DNA of 64,000 bases, from contig JAKUPN010000006.1 in assembly GCA_022449545.1 (NCBI GenBank), positions 64,013 through 128,012 on the forward strand. The letters run 5' to 3'. Shown piece by piece: positions 28,921-38,029 of the stretch. A model generated the notes under the pieces. It was not told where the DNA came from and searched no databases. It worked only from the letters and a program-made list of their open reading frames with translations. A program made the position numbers and the translations under genes. Numbering within the stretch: the stretch's first letter is position 1; each line of letters opens with the position of its first letter. Source of the stretch: Alphaproteobacteria bacterium. Lineage in GTDB: Bacteria > Pseudomonadota > Alphaproteobacteria > UBA6615.

Positions 28921-29106
28921 ATGGCTGTACCAAAAAAGAAAATCTCTAAATCTCGTCGAGGAGAGCGACGTTCTCATGATGCATTGAAGTCAGCAACTTA
29001 TGTTGAAGATCAGGAAACTGGAGAATTTCATAGACCTCACCATGTTGATATGAAAACCGGTTTCTATAAGGGACGTAAAGTAATTCAAGTTAAAGAAAAG
29101 ATCTGA
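28921..29106 (+). CDS. rpmF: Ribosomal protein L32
   Basis: 61-residue large-subunit protein; the start [20 protein letters not shown] is typical. This version lacks the CxxC zinc pairs, as in other alphaproteobacteria. Two adjacent ATG codons occur; the second (28921) has AAAGGA eight bases upstream and fits the family N-terminus. It heads the rpmF-plsX-fabH-ihfA order. Confidence 0.95.
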   Translation: MAVPKKKISKSRRGERRSHDALKSATYVEDQETGEFHRPHHVDMKTGFYKGRKVIQVKEKI

Positions 29107-29146
29107 AACTCTAGAAGTCGATTAATCGACTGGAAAGCGGTCTCAA

Positions 29147-30178
29147 GTGAAAGAGCCCGTAACAATCGCATTAGATGCAATGGGGGGTGATAATGCACCA
29201 CAAATTGTGGTTGCAGGGGCTAATATTGCTCGGCGCAGGCATCCAAACATAAATTTTATATTTTTTGGTGATGAGCCTGAGATAGAAAAACATTTATCAA
29301 AATTTAGACGACTAAAAGAAGTTGTTGAAATTCACCATACTACTGAAACGGTAAAGCCAGAAGACAAGCCTTCGTTTGTTCTTAGAAATGGAAGGAATAC
29401 TTCAATGTGGTGGGCTGTTAATTCTGTAAAAGTTGGTCAGTCCTCAGGCGTCGTCTCGGCCGGTAACACTGGAGCACTAATGGCATTAACTATGTATCAG
29501 TGGAGAAATTTAACTGGAATAGACAGGCCAGCAATAGCTTCATTCTTTCCTACATTGCGTGGGGAAACCGTAATGCTTGATTTGGGGGCAAATATTTCGT
29601 GTGATGCTGATAACTTAGTTCAGTTTGCAGTTATGGGAGAAGTTTATTCAAGGACTATTCTTGGAATCGATGATCCTACTGTAGGTTTATTAAACGTAGG
29701 CGAAGAAGAAACAAAAGGTAATGATTCGCTTAAAGAAGCTGCTGAAATTATCAAAGAAATAGACTTTCCCGGAGAGTTTGTAGGTTTTGTTGAGGGAAAT
29801 GACATACCAGCAGGAGTAGTTGATGTGGTTGTAACAGATGGGTTTACTGGAAATATAGCTTTGAAAACTGCTGAAGGAACGGCAACGCTTATAAATGGCT
29901 TTGTCAGAGAGGCTTTCAGAAATTCGTTTATGGCAAAAATTGGCTATCTATTTGCGAAGCATTCTCTTGATAAATTGCGCAATAGAAGTGATCCAAGACG
30001 ATACAATGGTGCAATGTTTTTAGGCTTAAATGGTATTTGTGTAAAAAGCCATGGGGGTACTGATGCTCTTGGATTTGCAACTGCGATAGGAGTTGCTGTA
30101 GACATGATAGAATATGGCGGAAACCAAATGATTGCTGATCATATTGCCCGACTAGGTCTTTCAGAGACACGGATGTGA
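29147..30178 (+). CDS. plsX: Phosphate acyltransferase PlsX
   Basis: Makes acyl-phosphate from acyl-ACP for phospholipid synthesis. Family motifs: [19 protein letters not shown] near the N-terminus, [42 protein letters not shown] and [16 protein letters not shown]. 343 residues, full length, with a GTG start. Located 40 bases after rpmF and seven before fabH. Confidence 0.95.
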   Translation: MKEPVTIALDAMGGDNAPQIVVAGANIARRRHPNINFIFFGDEPEIEKHLSKFRRLKEVVEIHHTTETVKPEDKPSFVLRNGRNTSMWWAVNSVKVGQSSGVVSAGNTGALMALTMYQWRNLTGIDRPAIASFFPTLRGETVMLDLGANISCDADNLVQFAVMGEVYSRTILGIDDPTVGLLNVGEEETKGNDSLKEAAEIIKEIDFPGEFVGFVEGNDIPAGVVDVVVTDGFTGNIALKTAEGTATLINGFVREAFRNSFMAKIGYLFAKHSLDKLRNRSDPRRYNGAMFLGLNGICVKSHGGTDALGFATAIGVAVDMIEYGGNQMIADHIARLGLSETRM

Positions 30179-30185
30179 GGAAACA

Positions 30186-31157
30186 ATGCGTCGTTCTGTT
30201 GTTATTGGATGTGCAGGATACTTACCAGAAAATATAGTTAGCAACAGTGAGCTCGCTAAGCAGCTTGATACTTCTGATGAATGGATACAGAGTCGAAGTG
30301 GAATATTAAAAAGGCATATTGCAGCTAGTAATGAATTAACATCTGACCTTGCTTACAAGTCAGCAGACGCTGCAATTATAGCCTCGGGCATCTCGGTTTT
30401 AGATATAGATTTAATTGTAGTTGCTACATCAACGCCAGACGTGACATTTCCCGCCACGGCTACTGCAGTACAAGCTAAGTTAGGAGCAAAAAATGCTGTA
30501 GCATTTGATCTGCAAGCTGTTTGTTCAGGTTTTGTATATGCTATGGCAACAGTTGATAATTTCATAAAGTCTTCTCAATACGATCTTGCTTTAGTTATTG
30601 GAGCAGAAACTTTTTCTAGAATTCTGGACTGGGATGATCGCAGCACATGTGTCTTATTTGGTGATGGAGCCGGAACAGTTATTCTTCAAGCAGAAATAGG
30701 AAATGGTGACTTAAACGATAGAGGTGTTTTATCTACGCATTTACATTCAGACGGAAGGTTACATGATCTTTTGTATGTTGATGGTGGCCCGTCTTCAACA
30801 GGAGAAGTTGGTTATCTGCGTATGGAAGGAAAAGAAGTTTTTCGTCACGCGATAGAGAAAATGTCTTCAGTTACCATAGAGGCACTAAAGGCTAATAATA
30901 TTTCTGCTGATGATATAGATTGGTTTGTTCCACATCAGGCTAATAAAAGAATTATAGATGGCACGGCTAGAAAATTAGGTATAGCTATGGAGAAAGTAGT
31001 TTTAACAATAGATAAACATGCAAATACATCAGCAGCATCAATTCCTTTAGCTCTATGGACTGCTATGTCAGACGAGCGAATTAAGACTGGTGACTTAGTA
31101 TTGATAGAAGCACTAGGTGGAGGAATGACTTGGGGGTCAGGTTTATTGAGGTGGTAA
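30186..31157 (+). CDS. fabH: 3-oxoacyl-ACP synthase III
   Basis: Starts fatty acid synthesis by condensing acetyl-CoA with malonyl-ACP. The catalytic triad is present: Cys in [12 protein letters not shown], His in [12 protein letters not shown] and Asn in [15 protein letters not shown]. 323 residues. GAGGAAAC is the ribosome binding site and lies in the plsX stop region, implying coupling. Confidence 0.96.
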   Translation: MRRSVVIGCAGYLPENIVSNSELAKQLDTSDEWIQSRSGILKRHIAASNELTSDLAYKSADAAIIASGISVLDIDLIVVATSTPDVTFPATATAVQAKLGAKNAVAFDLQAVCSGFVYAMATVDNFIKSSQYDLALVIGAETFSRILDWDDRSTCVLFGDGAGTVILQAEIGNGDLNDRGVLSTHLHSDGRLHDLLYVDGGPSSTGEVGYLRMEGKEVFRHAIEKMSSVTIEALKANNISADDIDWFVPHQANKRIIDGTARKLGIAMEKVVLTIDKHANTSAASIPLALWTAMSDERIKTGDLVLIEALGGGMTWGSGLLRW

Positions 31158-31283
31158 AACTTTTTAAATCTATATATTTCTATATATTTTAGAGAATTTA
31201 TTACTCTTATTAGTTTAAGGAATGCGTATAATATACTGATATTGACGCATATATCGTCACTTGCTACCGTTGATTAATTATTA

Positions 31284-31619
31284 ATGGAGAGAACAGTGGC
31301 TGAAACTATTACTCGTGCACAGCTTACAGAAGCAATATATCAAGAGGTTGGATTATCGAGGAATGAATCTGCAGATCTCGTTGAATCAGTTCTTTCGGAA
31401 GTGTCAGATGCTTTAATAAAAGGAGAAATGGTAAAAATTTCTTCATTCGGAAGTTTTTCGGTGCGTCATAAAAATCAGAGAATGGGAAGAAATCCAAAGA
31501 CTGGTGAAGAAGTGCCAATTTCACCCAGAAGGGTTTTAGTCTTTAAGCCAAGCAATGTTTTAAAGGATGCCATTAATAACGATAGTTACGATTTAAATTT
31601 AGACGAACCACATAAATAA
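31284..31619 (+). CDS. ihfA: Integration host factor subunit alpha
   Basis: DNA-bending nucleoid protein, partner of IhfB. The HU/IHF fold is clear: [38 protein letters not shown], and the DNA-intercalating arm [19 protein letters not shown]. 111 residues including a few extra at both ends. A TATAAT at about 31228 may be its -10 element. It lies in the expected place between fabH and the MerR gene. Confidence 0.94.
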   Translation: MERTVAETITRAQLTEAIYQEVGLSRNESADLVESVLSEVSDALIKGEMVKISSFGSFSVRHKNQRMGRNPKTGEEVPISPRRVLVFKPSNVLKDAINNDSYDLNLDEPHK

Positions 31620-31658
31620 TATAATAAAACCATAATAAGTTGAAGCCATAGGCTCGCT

Positions 31659-32096
31659 ATGACAACTACGCCCAGAGTAAAAAAACAACAACTAGTAAAA
31701 TCTTCACAGGCTTTTAGAACCATAAGTGAAGTGGCTAGTATACTTGATATGCCACAGCATGTTTTGAGGTTTTGGGAAACAAAATTTGAAGAAGTTAAAC
31801 CTCTAAAAAGAGGTGGAGGCAGAAGATATTATCGACCAGATGATATAGAGCTTTTAAGCGTAATAAGAAAATTGTTGTACGAAGATGGCTATACGATAAA
31901 AGGCGTTCAAAAATTATTTCGCGAAGGTGACAGCAAATTGATAAAGAAGTCACCACAAGAAATTAGACCCCTAAAGCGCACCAAAGTACTAAATGAAAGT
32001 TCTTCAACATCTGAACCAGTTATATCACCCTCTCAAAGGAATGATTTACAAGACGTTTTAAGAGAGTTAGAGGGTTTAAGAAAAAAAATTAAATGA
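31659..32096 (+). CDS. MerR family transcriptional regulator
   Basis: A 145-residue MerR-type regulator whose N-terminal winged helix ([45 protein letters not shown]) is followed by a short basic tail without effector-binding cysteines. This gene almost always follows ihfA in alphaproteobacteria, ahead of tRNA-Pro, as here. Its target is unknown. Confidence 0.9.
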   Translation: MTTTPRVKKQQLVKSSQAFRTISEVASILDMPQHVLRFWETKFEEVKPLKRGGGRRYYRPDDIELLSVIRKLLYEDGYTIKGVQKLFREGDSKLIKKSPQEIRPLKRTKVLNESSSTSEPVISPSQRNDLQDVLRELEGLRKKIK

Positions 32097-32230
32097 TATT
32101 TAGATCACCTGTTAGTCAACCTCCTTGGGTGCTTGTTTTTATGTTATTTTAAGATATACAAGTTCTTATCTGTATAGAAAATTTAAATATAAGAGTATGT
32201 ATTGTATTTTATTATAATATTTTAATCAGT

Positions 32231-32307
32231 CGGGACGTAGCGCAGTCTGGTAGCGCATCACACTGGGGGTGTGGGGGTCGGAGGTTCGAATCCTCTCGTC
32301 CCGACCA
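32231..32307 (+). tRNA. tRNA-Pro (anticodon GGG)
   Basis: Seventy-seven bases including an encoded CCA. The acceptor arms CGGGACG and CGTCCCG pair fully; the D-loop (GCGCAGTCTGGTAGCGC), anticodon loop (CTGGGGGTG) and TPsiC arm (GGAGGTTCGAATCCTC) are all canonical. The C1-G72 pair is characteristic of bacterial proline tRNAs. Confidence 0.97.
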
Positions 32308-32364
32308 TTATTTATAAGTTAGTAAAACGACCTTGGAGTAACTAATTCCGAATGTTCGCGAAAT

Positions 32365-32688
32365 TCAGCGTTCTAATTGCCTTCTTCCTTCATCAGTTAA
32401 CTTGCATATAAGCCAATCTGGTTTAATTGGATTATCAAACCAGGGGGAGGCCCATCCCATTTTAATACAACTATTTATTGTCTTTCTGTTAACCTTTTGA
32501 CCGTCACGATCGAAAATTGGAAGTTTGCCTCCTGGTTGGGCCAATCCTCTAGTTAGCCATTCTCTTTGTGCGGGAGATAAGTTGTCACTTTTTCCTCTTG
32601 ATTTTTGACTATTTCGTCGAGTCCTATGAGGCTGCAAAGCAATCACATTATCACTTAATGTACTTATGTTTATTTGTTTTTGCTTCAT
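32365..32688 (-). CDS. Conserved-looking small protein, unknown
   Basis: A 107-residue basic, soluble protein. The C-terminal half (NLSPAQREWLTRGLAQPGGKLPIFD, then GWASPWFDNPIKPDWLICKLTDEGRR) reads like a small winged-helix or MarR-like fold with a DEGRRxL end often seen in phage and plasmid proteins, but I do not recognise a family. It follows tRNA-Pro on the opposite strand. No signs of an integrase or att repeat are visible. Confidence 0.6.
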   Translation of the reverse strand: MKQKQINISTLSDNVIALQPHRTRRNSQKSRGKSDNLSPAQREWLTRGLAQPGGKLPIFDRDGQKVNRKTINSCIKMGWASPWFDNPIKPDWLICKLTDEGRRQLER

Positions 32689-32900
32689 TTTTCGTATCAG
32701 ACTCTTCTGTTGAAATACTCATAAATTCTAATTTGTGTAAATAATCAAGAAAAAATTAAATAAACGATCTTTAATTTGTTAAAATAACAGACTTAGTATA
32801 TTTATAAGTTACATAATCTTATAATGATTAGAGTATACTTTTTTGATATTTTAGTGCTTAAGACAAACTGATTTTTGAAAAAAATTGATCAAATAGGAAA

Positions 32901-33398
32901 ATGACGATGGATGAACGAGTTTGGAGAATATATCTATCAGGTGAAATACATAGTGATTGGCGTGAGCAAATAGAATTAGGCGTTCAAGAAGCTGGCTTGC
33001 CTGTTGTTTTGGATGCTCCGGTGACAGTGCACGAGGACTCAGATGATTGCGGCGTAACAATATTAGGAAAAGAAGATTCTGTATTCTGGCATGATCATAA
33101 GGGAGCTCTACTAAACTCTGTTAGAACTAATACGCTTATTAGAAACGCAGATATCGTAGTTGTGAGGTTTGGAGAGAAATACAAACAGTGGAACGCTGCT
33201 TTTGACGCTGGTTATGCAGCTGCTTTAAATAAGCCTACTATTATTTTGCACCAAGAAGAGCACAATCATGCTTTAAAAGAAATAGATGCTTCTGCTAAGG
33301 TTGTGGCAAGCACCCCTCAACAAGTTGTTCAAGCCCTTATTTATGTTATAAAAGGTATTCTTCCTAAAAGTGTCTCAGTTGAACAGGCTGCTGAATAG
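32901..33398 (+). CDS. YtoQ family protein
   Basis: A 165-residue protein matching the YtoQ family, a nucleoside 2-deoxyribosyltransferase-like fold of unknown function. The N-terminus WRIYLSGEIHSDWREQIELG, the middle VTILGKEDSVFWHDHKGALLNSVRTNTLI and FGEKYKQWNAAFDAGYAAAL are family landmarks. Good ribosome binding site (ATAGGAAA). It is convergent with metY. Confidence 0.88.
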   Translation: MTMDERVWRIYLSGEIHSDWREQIELGVQEAGLPVVLDAPVTVHEDSDDCGVTILGKEDSVFWHDHKGALLNSVRTNTLIRNADIVVVRFGEKYKQWNAAFDAGYAAALNKPTIILHQEEHNHALKEIDASAKVVASTPQQVVQALIYVIKGILPKSVSVEQAAE

Positions 33399-33417
33399 TA
33401 AATTATTTTAGTTAGTG

Positions 33418-34737
33418 TTATGCGCCAGCGGATTCTAGTGACTGTTCGAGATCGGCTATGATATCATCTGCTGACTCAAGGCCTACGGAAATTCTTACTA
33501 CCTCAGGTCCCGCTCCTGCTTCTAAGCGCTGCTCATCAGTTAGTTGTCTGTGGGTGGTAGACGCGGGATGTATAATGAGAGACCTAGTATCTCCTAGGTT
33601 AGCGAGGTGAGATATTAGCTCGGCACTTTCCACAAGTTTAATTCCTGATTCGTACCCTCCTACTAAACCAAAAGTAAATAGGGACCCTGGTCCTTTAGGT
33701 AAATATTTTTTAGCAAGTTCGTAGTAAGGGCTGTTTTTTAGTCCTGCATAGGATACCCATTCGACTCTTTCATGATTGTTCAAATAATTTGCGACAATCA
33801 GAGCATTTTCAACATGACGCTCCATTCTTAGTGGCAAGGTCTCGATCCCAGTGGAGATTAAAGACGCATTGGTTGGTGATAATGTTGGGCCTAAGTCTCT
33901 TAGTGCAACAGCGCGACCTTTGGTTGAGAATCCGAAATCACCAAAGGTCTCGTAAAAGGTTAAGTTGTGATAGGCCGGATCAGGCTGGGTTAGTGCAGGG
34001 AACTTATTATTTTGCGCCCAGTCAAACTTTCCACTTTCCACCACTATTCCGCCCATAGCATTGCCATGTCCGCCTAAAAATTTGGTCATGGAATGTATAA
34101 TGATGTCAGCCCCCCAATCAAATGGCTGACATAGATATGGACTGGCAGTTGTATTATCTACTATTAACGGGATACCTTCCGACTTTGCAATTTCGGATAT
34201 TGGTTCAATATCAACAACAATGCCGCCTGGATTGGCTAGCACTTCTATAAAGATGGCTTTGGTGTTTTTATCTATTAAATCTTTATACGAATTGAGATTT
34301 TTAGCATCAGCAAATCTGCATTCCCATCCAAACTTTTTAAAAGTATGGGTGAATTGTGTAATTGATCCTCCATAGAGATTTGGAGAAGAAACAAAGTTAG
34401 CCCCAGGCTCCATAAGTATGTACATGGCCAATAACTGGGCAGCGTGCCCTGACGCTGTAGCCACAGCTGCGCGCCCATTTTCAAGTGCAGCTACCTTTTC
34501 TTCTAAAGCAGAGACTGTAGGGTTTCCTATTCGGCTATAAAGATATCCAAAAGTTTGTAGATTAAACAGTGATGCTGCATGGTCTACATCGTCAAAGACG
34601 TAAGCAGTTGAATTATATATAGGGACATTTCTTGCTCCAGTAGTCGGATCTGGTGATGCACCTGCGTGTATTGCAAGTGTTTCGAACCCTGGTGGTTTAG
34701 ATTGTTTTGGCTTATTCTTCATAGTATTATTGCTCAT
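33418..34737 (-). CDS. metY: O-acetylhomoserine sulfhydrylase (PLP-dependent)
   Basis: Cys/Met metabolism PLP enzyme that makes homocysteine directly from O-acetyl- or O-succinyl-homoserine and sulfide. The PLP lysine lies in IIHSMTKFLGGHGNAMGG; FETLAIHAGASPDPTTGARNVPIYNSTAYVF is typical of the MetY type. The track start overlaps the upstream gene; I use ATG at 34737, 13 bases after the preceding stop with AAGAG upstream, giving 439 residues. Last gene of the minus-strand operon with two CoA-binding proteins and an enoyl-CoA hydratase. Confidence 0.92.
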   Translation of the reverse strand: MSNNTMKNKPKQSKPPGFETLAIHAGASPDPTTGARNVPIYNSTAYVFDDVDHAASLFNLQTFGYLYSRIGNPTVSALEEKVAALENGRAAVATASGHAAQLLAMYILMEPGANFVSSPNLYGGSITQFTHTFKKFGWECRFADAKNLNSYKDLIDKNTKAIFIEVLANPGGIVVDIEPISEIAKSEGIPLIVDNTTASPYLCQPFDWGADIIIHSMTKFLGGHGNAMGGIVVESGKFDWAQNNKFPALTQPDPAYHNLTFYETFGDFGFSTKGRAVALRDLGPTLSPTNASLISTGIETLPLRMERHVENALIVANYLNNHERVEWVSYAGLKNSPYYELAKKYLPKGPGSLFTFGLVGGYESGIKLVESAELISHLANLGDTRSLIIHPASTTHRQLTDEQRLEAGAGPEVVRISVGLESADDIIADLEQSLESAGA

Positions 34738-34750
34738 ATAGCTCTTAATC

Positions 34751-35236
34751 TCATCTAATCTTTTTTGACCTTCTAGAAGAGATGACTTTTGTGTTAACAC
34801 CTCCCCAGCCTAACTCACCACTCAGTCTGCCAAATTCAATTTTAGGGCAACGATCCATTATGACCTGTAGGCCAGCACTTTCCGCTTTTTTTGCAGATTC
34901 ATCATGACGTATGGTTAATTGCATCCATACAATATTAGCTCCAATTTCAATAGCATCGTCCACAATACTGGGAACTCGCTCTGGCTTTTGAAATATGTCT
35001 ACCATTTCAATAGAAAAGGGAATACTTTTCAATGTCCCATACACAGTTTCGCCTAGGAGCTTTTGTCCTTCTATCCCCGGATTGACCGGTATTACCCTAT
35101 ATCCTTTTTCTTGTAGATACTTCATTGCAAAATAGCTTGGTCTATTCCAATTACTACTGGCGCCAATCATTGCTATTACATTCGTTTCAGATAGGATCCG
35201 ACGAATTTGCCAATCTGGGTAATACAATGTTTCCAT
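34751..35236 (-). CDS. CoA-binding domain protein, copy 2
   Basis: A 161-residue Rossmann-type CoA-binding protein of the YccU-like family (NVIAMIGASSNWNRPSYFAMKYL, RVIPVNPGIEGQKLLGE, IVWMQLTIRHDESAKKAESAGL, VIMDRCPKIEFGRL). Function unknown beyond predicted CoA binding. The track start is 26 codons upstream; ATG 35236 is chosen because AAGGA precedes it and the family begins there. It is a tandem paralogue of the next gene upstream. Confidence 0.85.
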   Translation of the reverse strand: METLYYPDWQIRRILSETNVIAMIGASSNWNRPSYFAMKYLQEKGYRVIPVNPGIEGQKLLGETVYGTLKSIPFSIEMVDIFQKPERVPSIVDDAIEIGANIVWMQLTIRHDESAKKAESAGLQVIMDRCPKIEFGRLSGELGWGGVNTKVISSRRSKKIR

Positions 35237-35274
35237 AACTTCAGTCCTTAATTTAGATAGGCTAACTTGAAATA

Positions 35275-35703
35275 CTATTTTAAGTTTAATCTTGGAATTT
35301 CGATTGCAGGACAACGATCCATTATTACTATTTTACCAAAAGAGTTTGCCAGTTCAGCTGATTCTTCATGTATTACTCCGAGTTGCATCCAAATGAAAGA
35401 TGCATCTATCTTTATTGCTTGTTCTACAATTGGTTTTACGTATTTAGAACGTCGAAATATGTCAACCATATCAATTTTATCTGGTACATCTAATAGAGAA
35501 GAGAATACTTGCTCTCCAAGGATTTTTTGACCCACGGCATTAGGGTTTACTGGATATACTTTAAAACCAAGAAGTTGTAGATACTTCATCACACGCCAAC
35601 TAGCACGACTGGCACCTTTAGGACTTGCACCTATTAAAGCTATGTTTTTTGTTTCAAGGAATATTTTTTTGTACAACTCATCTGAGTACAACAAACCATC
35701 CAT
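35275..35703 (-). CDS. CoA-binding domain protein, copy 1
   Basis: A 142-residue paralogue of the neighbouring CoA-binding protein, with the same blocks in order: NIALIGASPKGASRASWRVMKYLQ, KVYPVNPNAVGQKILGE, FIWMQLGVIHEESAELANSFG and IVIMDRCPAIEIPRL. Its start codon directly abuts the stop of the enoyl-CoA hydratase gene (TAA-ATG), so the two are surely co-translated. The pair probably arose by tandem duplication. Confidence 0.85.
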   Translation of the reverse strand: MDGLLYSDELYKKIFLETKNIALIGASPKGASRASWRVMKYLQLLGFKVYPVNPNAVGQKILGEQVFSSLLDVPDKIDMVDIFRRSKYVKPIVEQAIKIDASFIWMQLGVIHEESAELANSFGKIVIMDRCPAIEIPRLNLK

Positions 35704-36549
35704 TTAGGGTTTATCCTTATCGAAAGATATTTTTCTAGGTTTTTGATCCCAAACCGGTTGGCGCTTATTGATAAATGCATCAAACCCTTCTGCCGCATCT
35801 TTATCCATTACATTTTTTGCCATTTCATTGCTTGCATATTTATAGGCGTCGCTTATTCCCATCTCGATATGTCGATAGAAAGCTTGTTTGCCAATTTTCA
35901 AGCCATGGAAGCTTTTTTCTGATAACTTGATCGCTAATTCTTCGACGCTTTCATTGAGTTCAGACGCATTAACAGCTTTATTGATAAGGCCAACCTCTAC
36001 TGCTCGTTCAGCACTTATAAAATCACCAGTTAGCAGCATTTCCATTGAATGCTTTCTACTAAGATTTCTGCTTAATGCAACCCCTGGTGTTGTACAAAAA
36101 AGGCCGTTATTAATTCCTGAAACTGCAAAGCTTGATAATGTTGATGCTATCGCTAAGTCACAAGTGGCAACTAACTGACATCCTGCTGCAGTTGCCATTC
36201 CATTAACCTTTGCTATTACGGGTTGTGGTAAGCGATGTATTGAGAGCATAACCTTACTACATTGGGCAAATAAATCATTTTGGTATTCGTATGTGTAATT
36301 AGATCTCATGTCTTTGAGATCATGCCCAGTACAAAAAGCTTTTCCATTAGCCTCCAAGATTATTACGCGAACGCTCTTATCTTTTGATAAATCATCCAAT
36401 GATTCTTGAATTGAATTTAACATTTCTACTGAGAGAACGTTCATTTTGTTGGGTTCATTTAATGTTATAGTGGCAAGTGGACCTTTTACTTTTTTCAATA
36501 AAATGCCGTCTTCATTTTTAGATAAAGTTTTTAAATTTTTTGTAGTCAT
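35704..36549 (-). CDS. Enoyl-CoA hydratase/isomerase family protein
   Basis: Crotonase-superfamily enzyme of 281 residues. Landmarks: GPLATITLNEPNKMNVLSVEML, EANGKAFCTGHDLKDMRS (oxyanion hole), KVNGMATAAGCQLVATCDLAIAS and FINKRQPVWDQK at the C-terminus. Both usual catalytic glutamates are not evident, as in many EchA-like paralogues (for example the position after AAGCQLV is ATCDLA, with no Glu), so the exact reaction is uncertain. First gene of the metY operon. Confidence 0.85.
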   Translation of the reverse strand: MTTKNLKTLSKNEDGILLKKVKGPLATITLNEPNKMNVLSVEMLNSIQESLDDLSKDKSVRVIILEANGKAFCTGHDLKDMRSNYTYEYQNDLFAQCSKVMLSIHRLPQPVIAKVNGMATAAGCQLVATCDLAIASTLSSFAVSGINNGLFCTTPGVALSRNLSRKHSMEMLLTGDFISAERAVEVGLINKAVNASELNESVEELAIKLSEKSFHGLKIGKQAFYRHIEMGISDAYKYASNEMAKNVMDKDAAEGFDAFINKRQPVWDQKPRKISFDKDKP

Positions 36550-36704
36550 TTTTTCACTACCTTGAATTTAAAATGTTATTTATAACTGTTTTTATATAAC
36601 TACATAAATATTTTTCATATTGATTAATAAATAATAAATGTCCATAAGGAGGGTAATATATTACCGTATCGTTAACTTACTATAATATAACGAAAAATTC
36701 GTTG

Positions 36705-36733
36705 TTGACAGATGATATTATCTCTCATAAGTA
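36705..36733 (+). promoter_or_regulatory. Putative sigma-70 promoter of rplM-rpsI
   Basis: A perfect -35 hexamer TTGACA is followed after 17 bases by TAAGTA, a moderate -10. Immediately upstream is a short palindrome, AACGAA-AAA-TTCGTT (36689-36703). The position, about 60 bases before the rplM start, fits a leader of that size. Assigned by eye only. Confidence 0.4.
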
Positions 36734-36792
36734 TAACTTTTAAACCTCCAGTAAAAGAATATTTAATACTTAATAATTAAGTGGAAAAACTT

Positions 36793-37272
36793 ATGCGTAT
36801 GCAGGCTCAGAAATCATATAGCGCTAAACCGAGTGAAGTAGAAGCGAAATGGTGGATTATTGATGCTGAAGATTTAGTTCTAGGTAGAATGGCTGTCATC
36901 GTAGCTGATAGGCTCAGAGGTAAACATAAACCAATGTTCACACCTAATATAGATTGTGGTGATCATATAATTATTATAAACGCTGAAAAAGTTTATTTAA
37001 CGGGTAATAAAAAGGATAACAAGGTTTATCATCGCCATACAGGCTATCCCGGAGGCTTAAAGAGCCGAACTGCAGGTGAGATATTAGAGGGGCCACACTC
37101 TGATCGAGTTATAAGAAAAGCAGTAGAACGGATGCTACCTAAAACAAAGATGGGGCGGGCCCAATTAAGGAAACTTAAAGTTTATCCAGGAACCGAACAT
37201 CCCCACGAATCCCAACAACCTGAAAAAATAGATATAGCTGCTTTAAGTAATAAGAATAAGAGGAATGACTGA
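36793..37272 (+). CDS. rplM: Ribosomal protein L13
   Basis: Large-subunit assembly protein. Characteristic stretches are [43 protein letters not shown] and YRHTGYPGG-type [17 protein letters not shown], ending with the [25 protein letters not shown] block. The track begins at GTG 36781; ATG 36793 or 36799 fits the family N-terminus better. It overlaps rpsI by eight bases. Confidence 0.95.
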   Translation: MRMQAQKSYSAKPSEVEAKWWIIDAEDLVLGRMAVIVADRLRGKHKPMFTPNIDCGDHIIIINAEKVYLTGNKKDNKVYHRHTGYPGGLKSRTAGEILEGPHSDRVIRKAVERMLPKTKMGRAQLRKLKVYPGTEHPHESQQPEKIDIAALSNKNKRND

Positions 37273-37744
37273 AATGTCTGACGCTACTCTTCAAGATACA
37301 ATTGAACCAGTAATTCAAGAGGCTGCAGCTAATGTTGGCAAACCAGTAATTGATGAATTCGGAAGAACATATGCTACAGGAAAGAGAAAAGATGCCGTAG
37401 CAAGGGTTTGGATAAAACCTGGAACAGGATCGTTCACTATCAATGGACGGGATGGGGGTGTTTATTTTGCTCGTCCAGTACTTAGAATGGTTCTATCTCA
37501 ACCATTTCAGATAACTGATAGAGTCGGTCAATATGATATTAATTGTACTGTATCAGGTGGAGGATTGTCTGGACAGGCTGGTGCTGTGCGCCATGGTCTG
37601 TCTAAGGCTTTGAGTCTACGTGAACCTGATTTAAGGGCTGTTCTTAAAAAGGCAGGGATGTTAACACGAGATTCACGAGTTGTTGAACGTAAAAAATATG
37701 GAAGGGCTAAAGCACGTCGAAGTTTCCAATTTTCTAAACGTTAG
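37265..37744 (+). CDS. rpsI: Ribosomal protein S9
   Basis: Small-subunit protein whose C-terminal tail ([10 protein letters not shown]) reaches the P site. The core [22 protein letters not shown] and [19 protein letters not shown] is conserved. There is the extended N-terminus usual in alphaproteobacteria. Start overlaps the end of rplM; transcription probably ends at the hairpin just downstream. Confidence 0.96.
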   Translation: MTEMSDATLQDTIEPVIQEAAANVGKPVIDEFGRTYATGKRKDAVARVWIKPGTGSFTINGRDGGVYFARPVLRMVLSQPFQITDRVGQYDINCTVSGGGLSGQAGAVRHGLSKALSLREPDLRAVLKKAGMLTRDSRVVERKKYGRAKARRSFQFSKR

Positions 37745-37775
37745 AACGTTAACAAAGAGAACGACATTTTTTCAA

Positions 37776-37802
37776 GGGCTTCACCTCTGTGGAGCTCTTT
37801 TT
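37776..37802 (+). terminator. Intrinsic terminator after rpsI
   Basis: The arms GGGCTTCAC and GTGGAGCTC pair over nine positions, counting G-U, around a four-base loop CTCT, directly followed by TTTTT. It is 31 bases after the rpsI stop, in the right orientation to end the rplM-rpsI transcript. The remaining 230 bases to the channel gene show no gene. Confidence 0.8.
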
Positions 37803-38029
37803 GCTGTTTTAGGCCCGAGATACACTAAGACGTAAGTTCAGAATTATAATCGACTGCTGTTAAGTTTCGAGTGAAAGTCTGTTTTACGGTTCATATCTAC
37901 TTTTCACAAGAGAATTTGAGTTGTTTGAATTTATCAAATTCGAGCTAATCATGTTCTAATACAAATGTAGTAGCAGGAACAGTCACATAGGTATTTAAAA
38001 CGAATTTATGAATTAAGGATGACAGATAG

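Noticed and set aside
29928-30170. Minus-strand ORF opposite plsX
   Set aside because: Antisense frame of plsX; no supporting motif.
32231-32700. Genomic island inserted at tRNA-Pro
   Set aside because: No integrase gene and no direct repeat of the tRNA 3' end was found nearby.
34751-35703. Frameshifted single CoA-binding gene
   Set aside because: Both copies hold all the family blocks and have their own start and stop, so they are tandem paralogues.
36550-36780. SAM-II riboswitch controlling metY
   Set aside because: metY is the fourth gene of its operon, and the leader of that operon does not show the SAM-II blocks.
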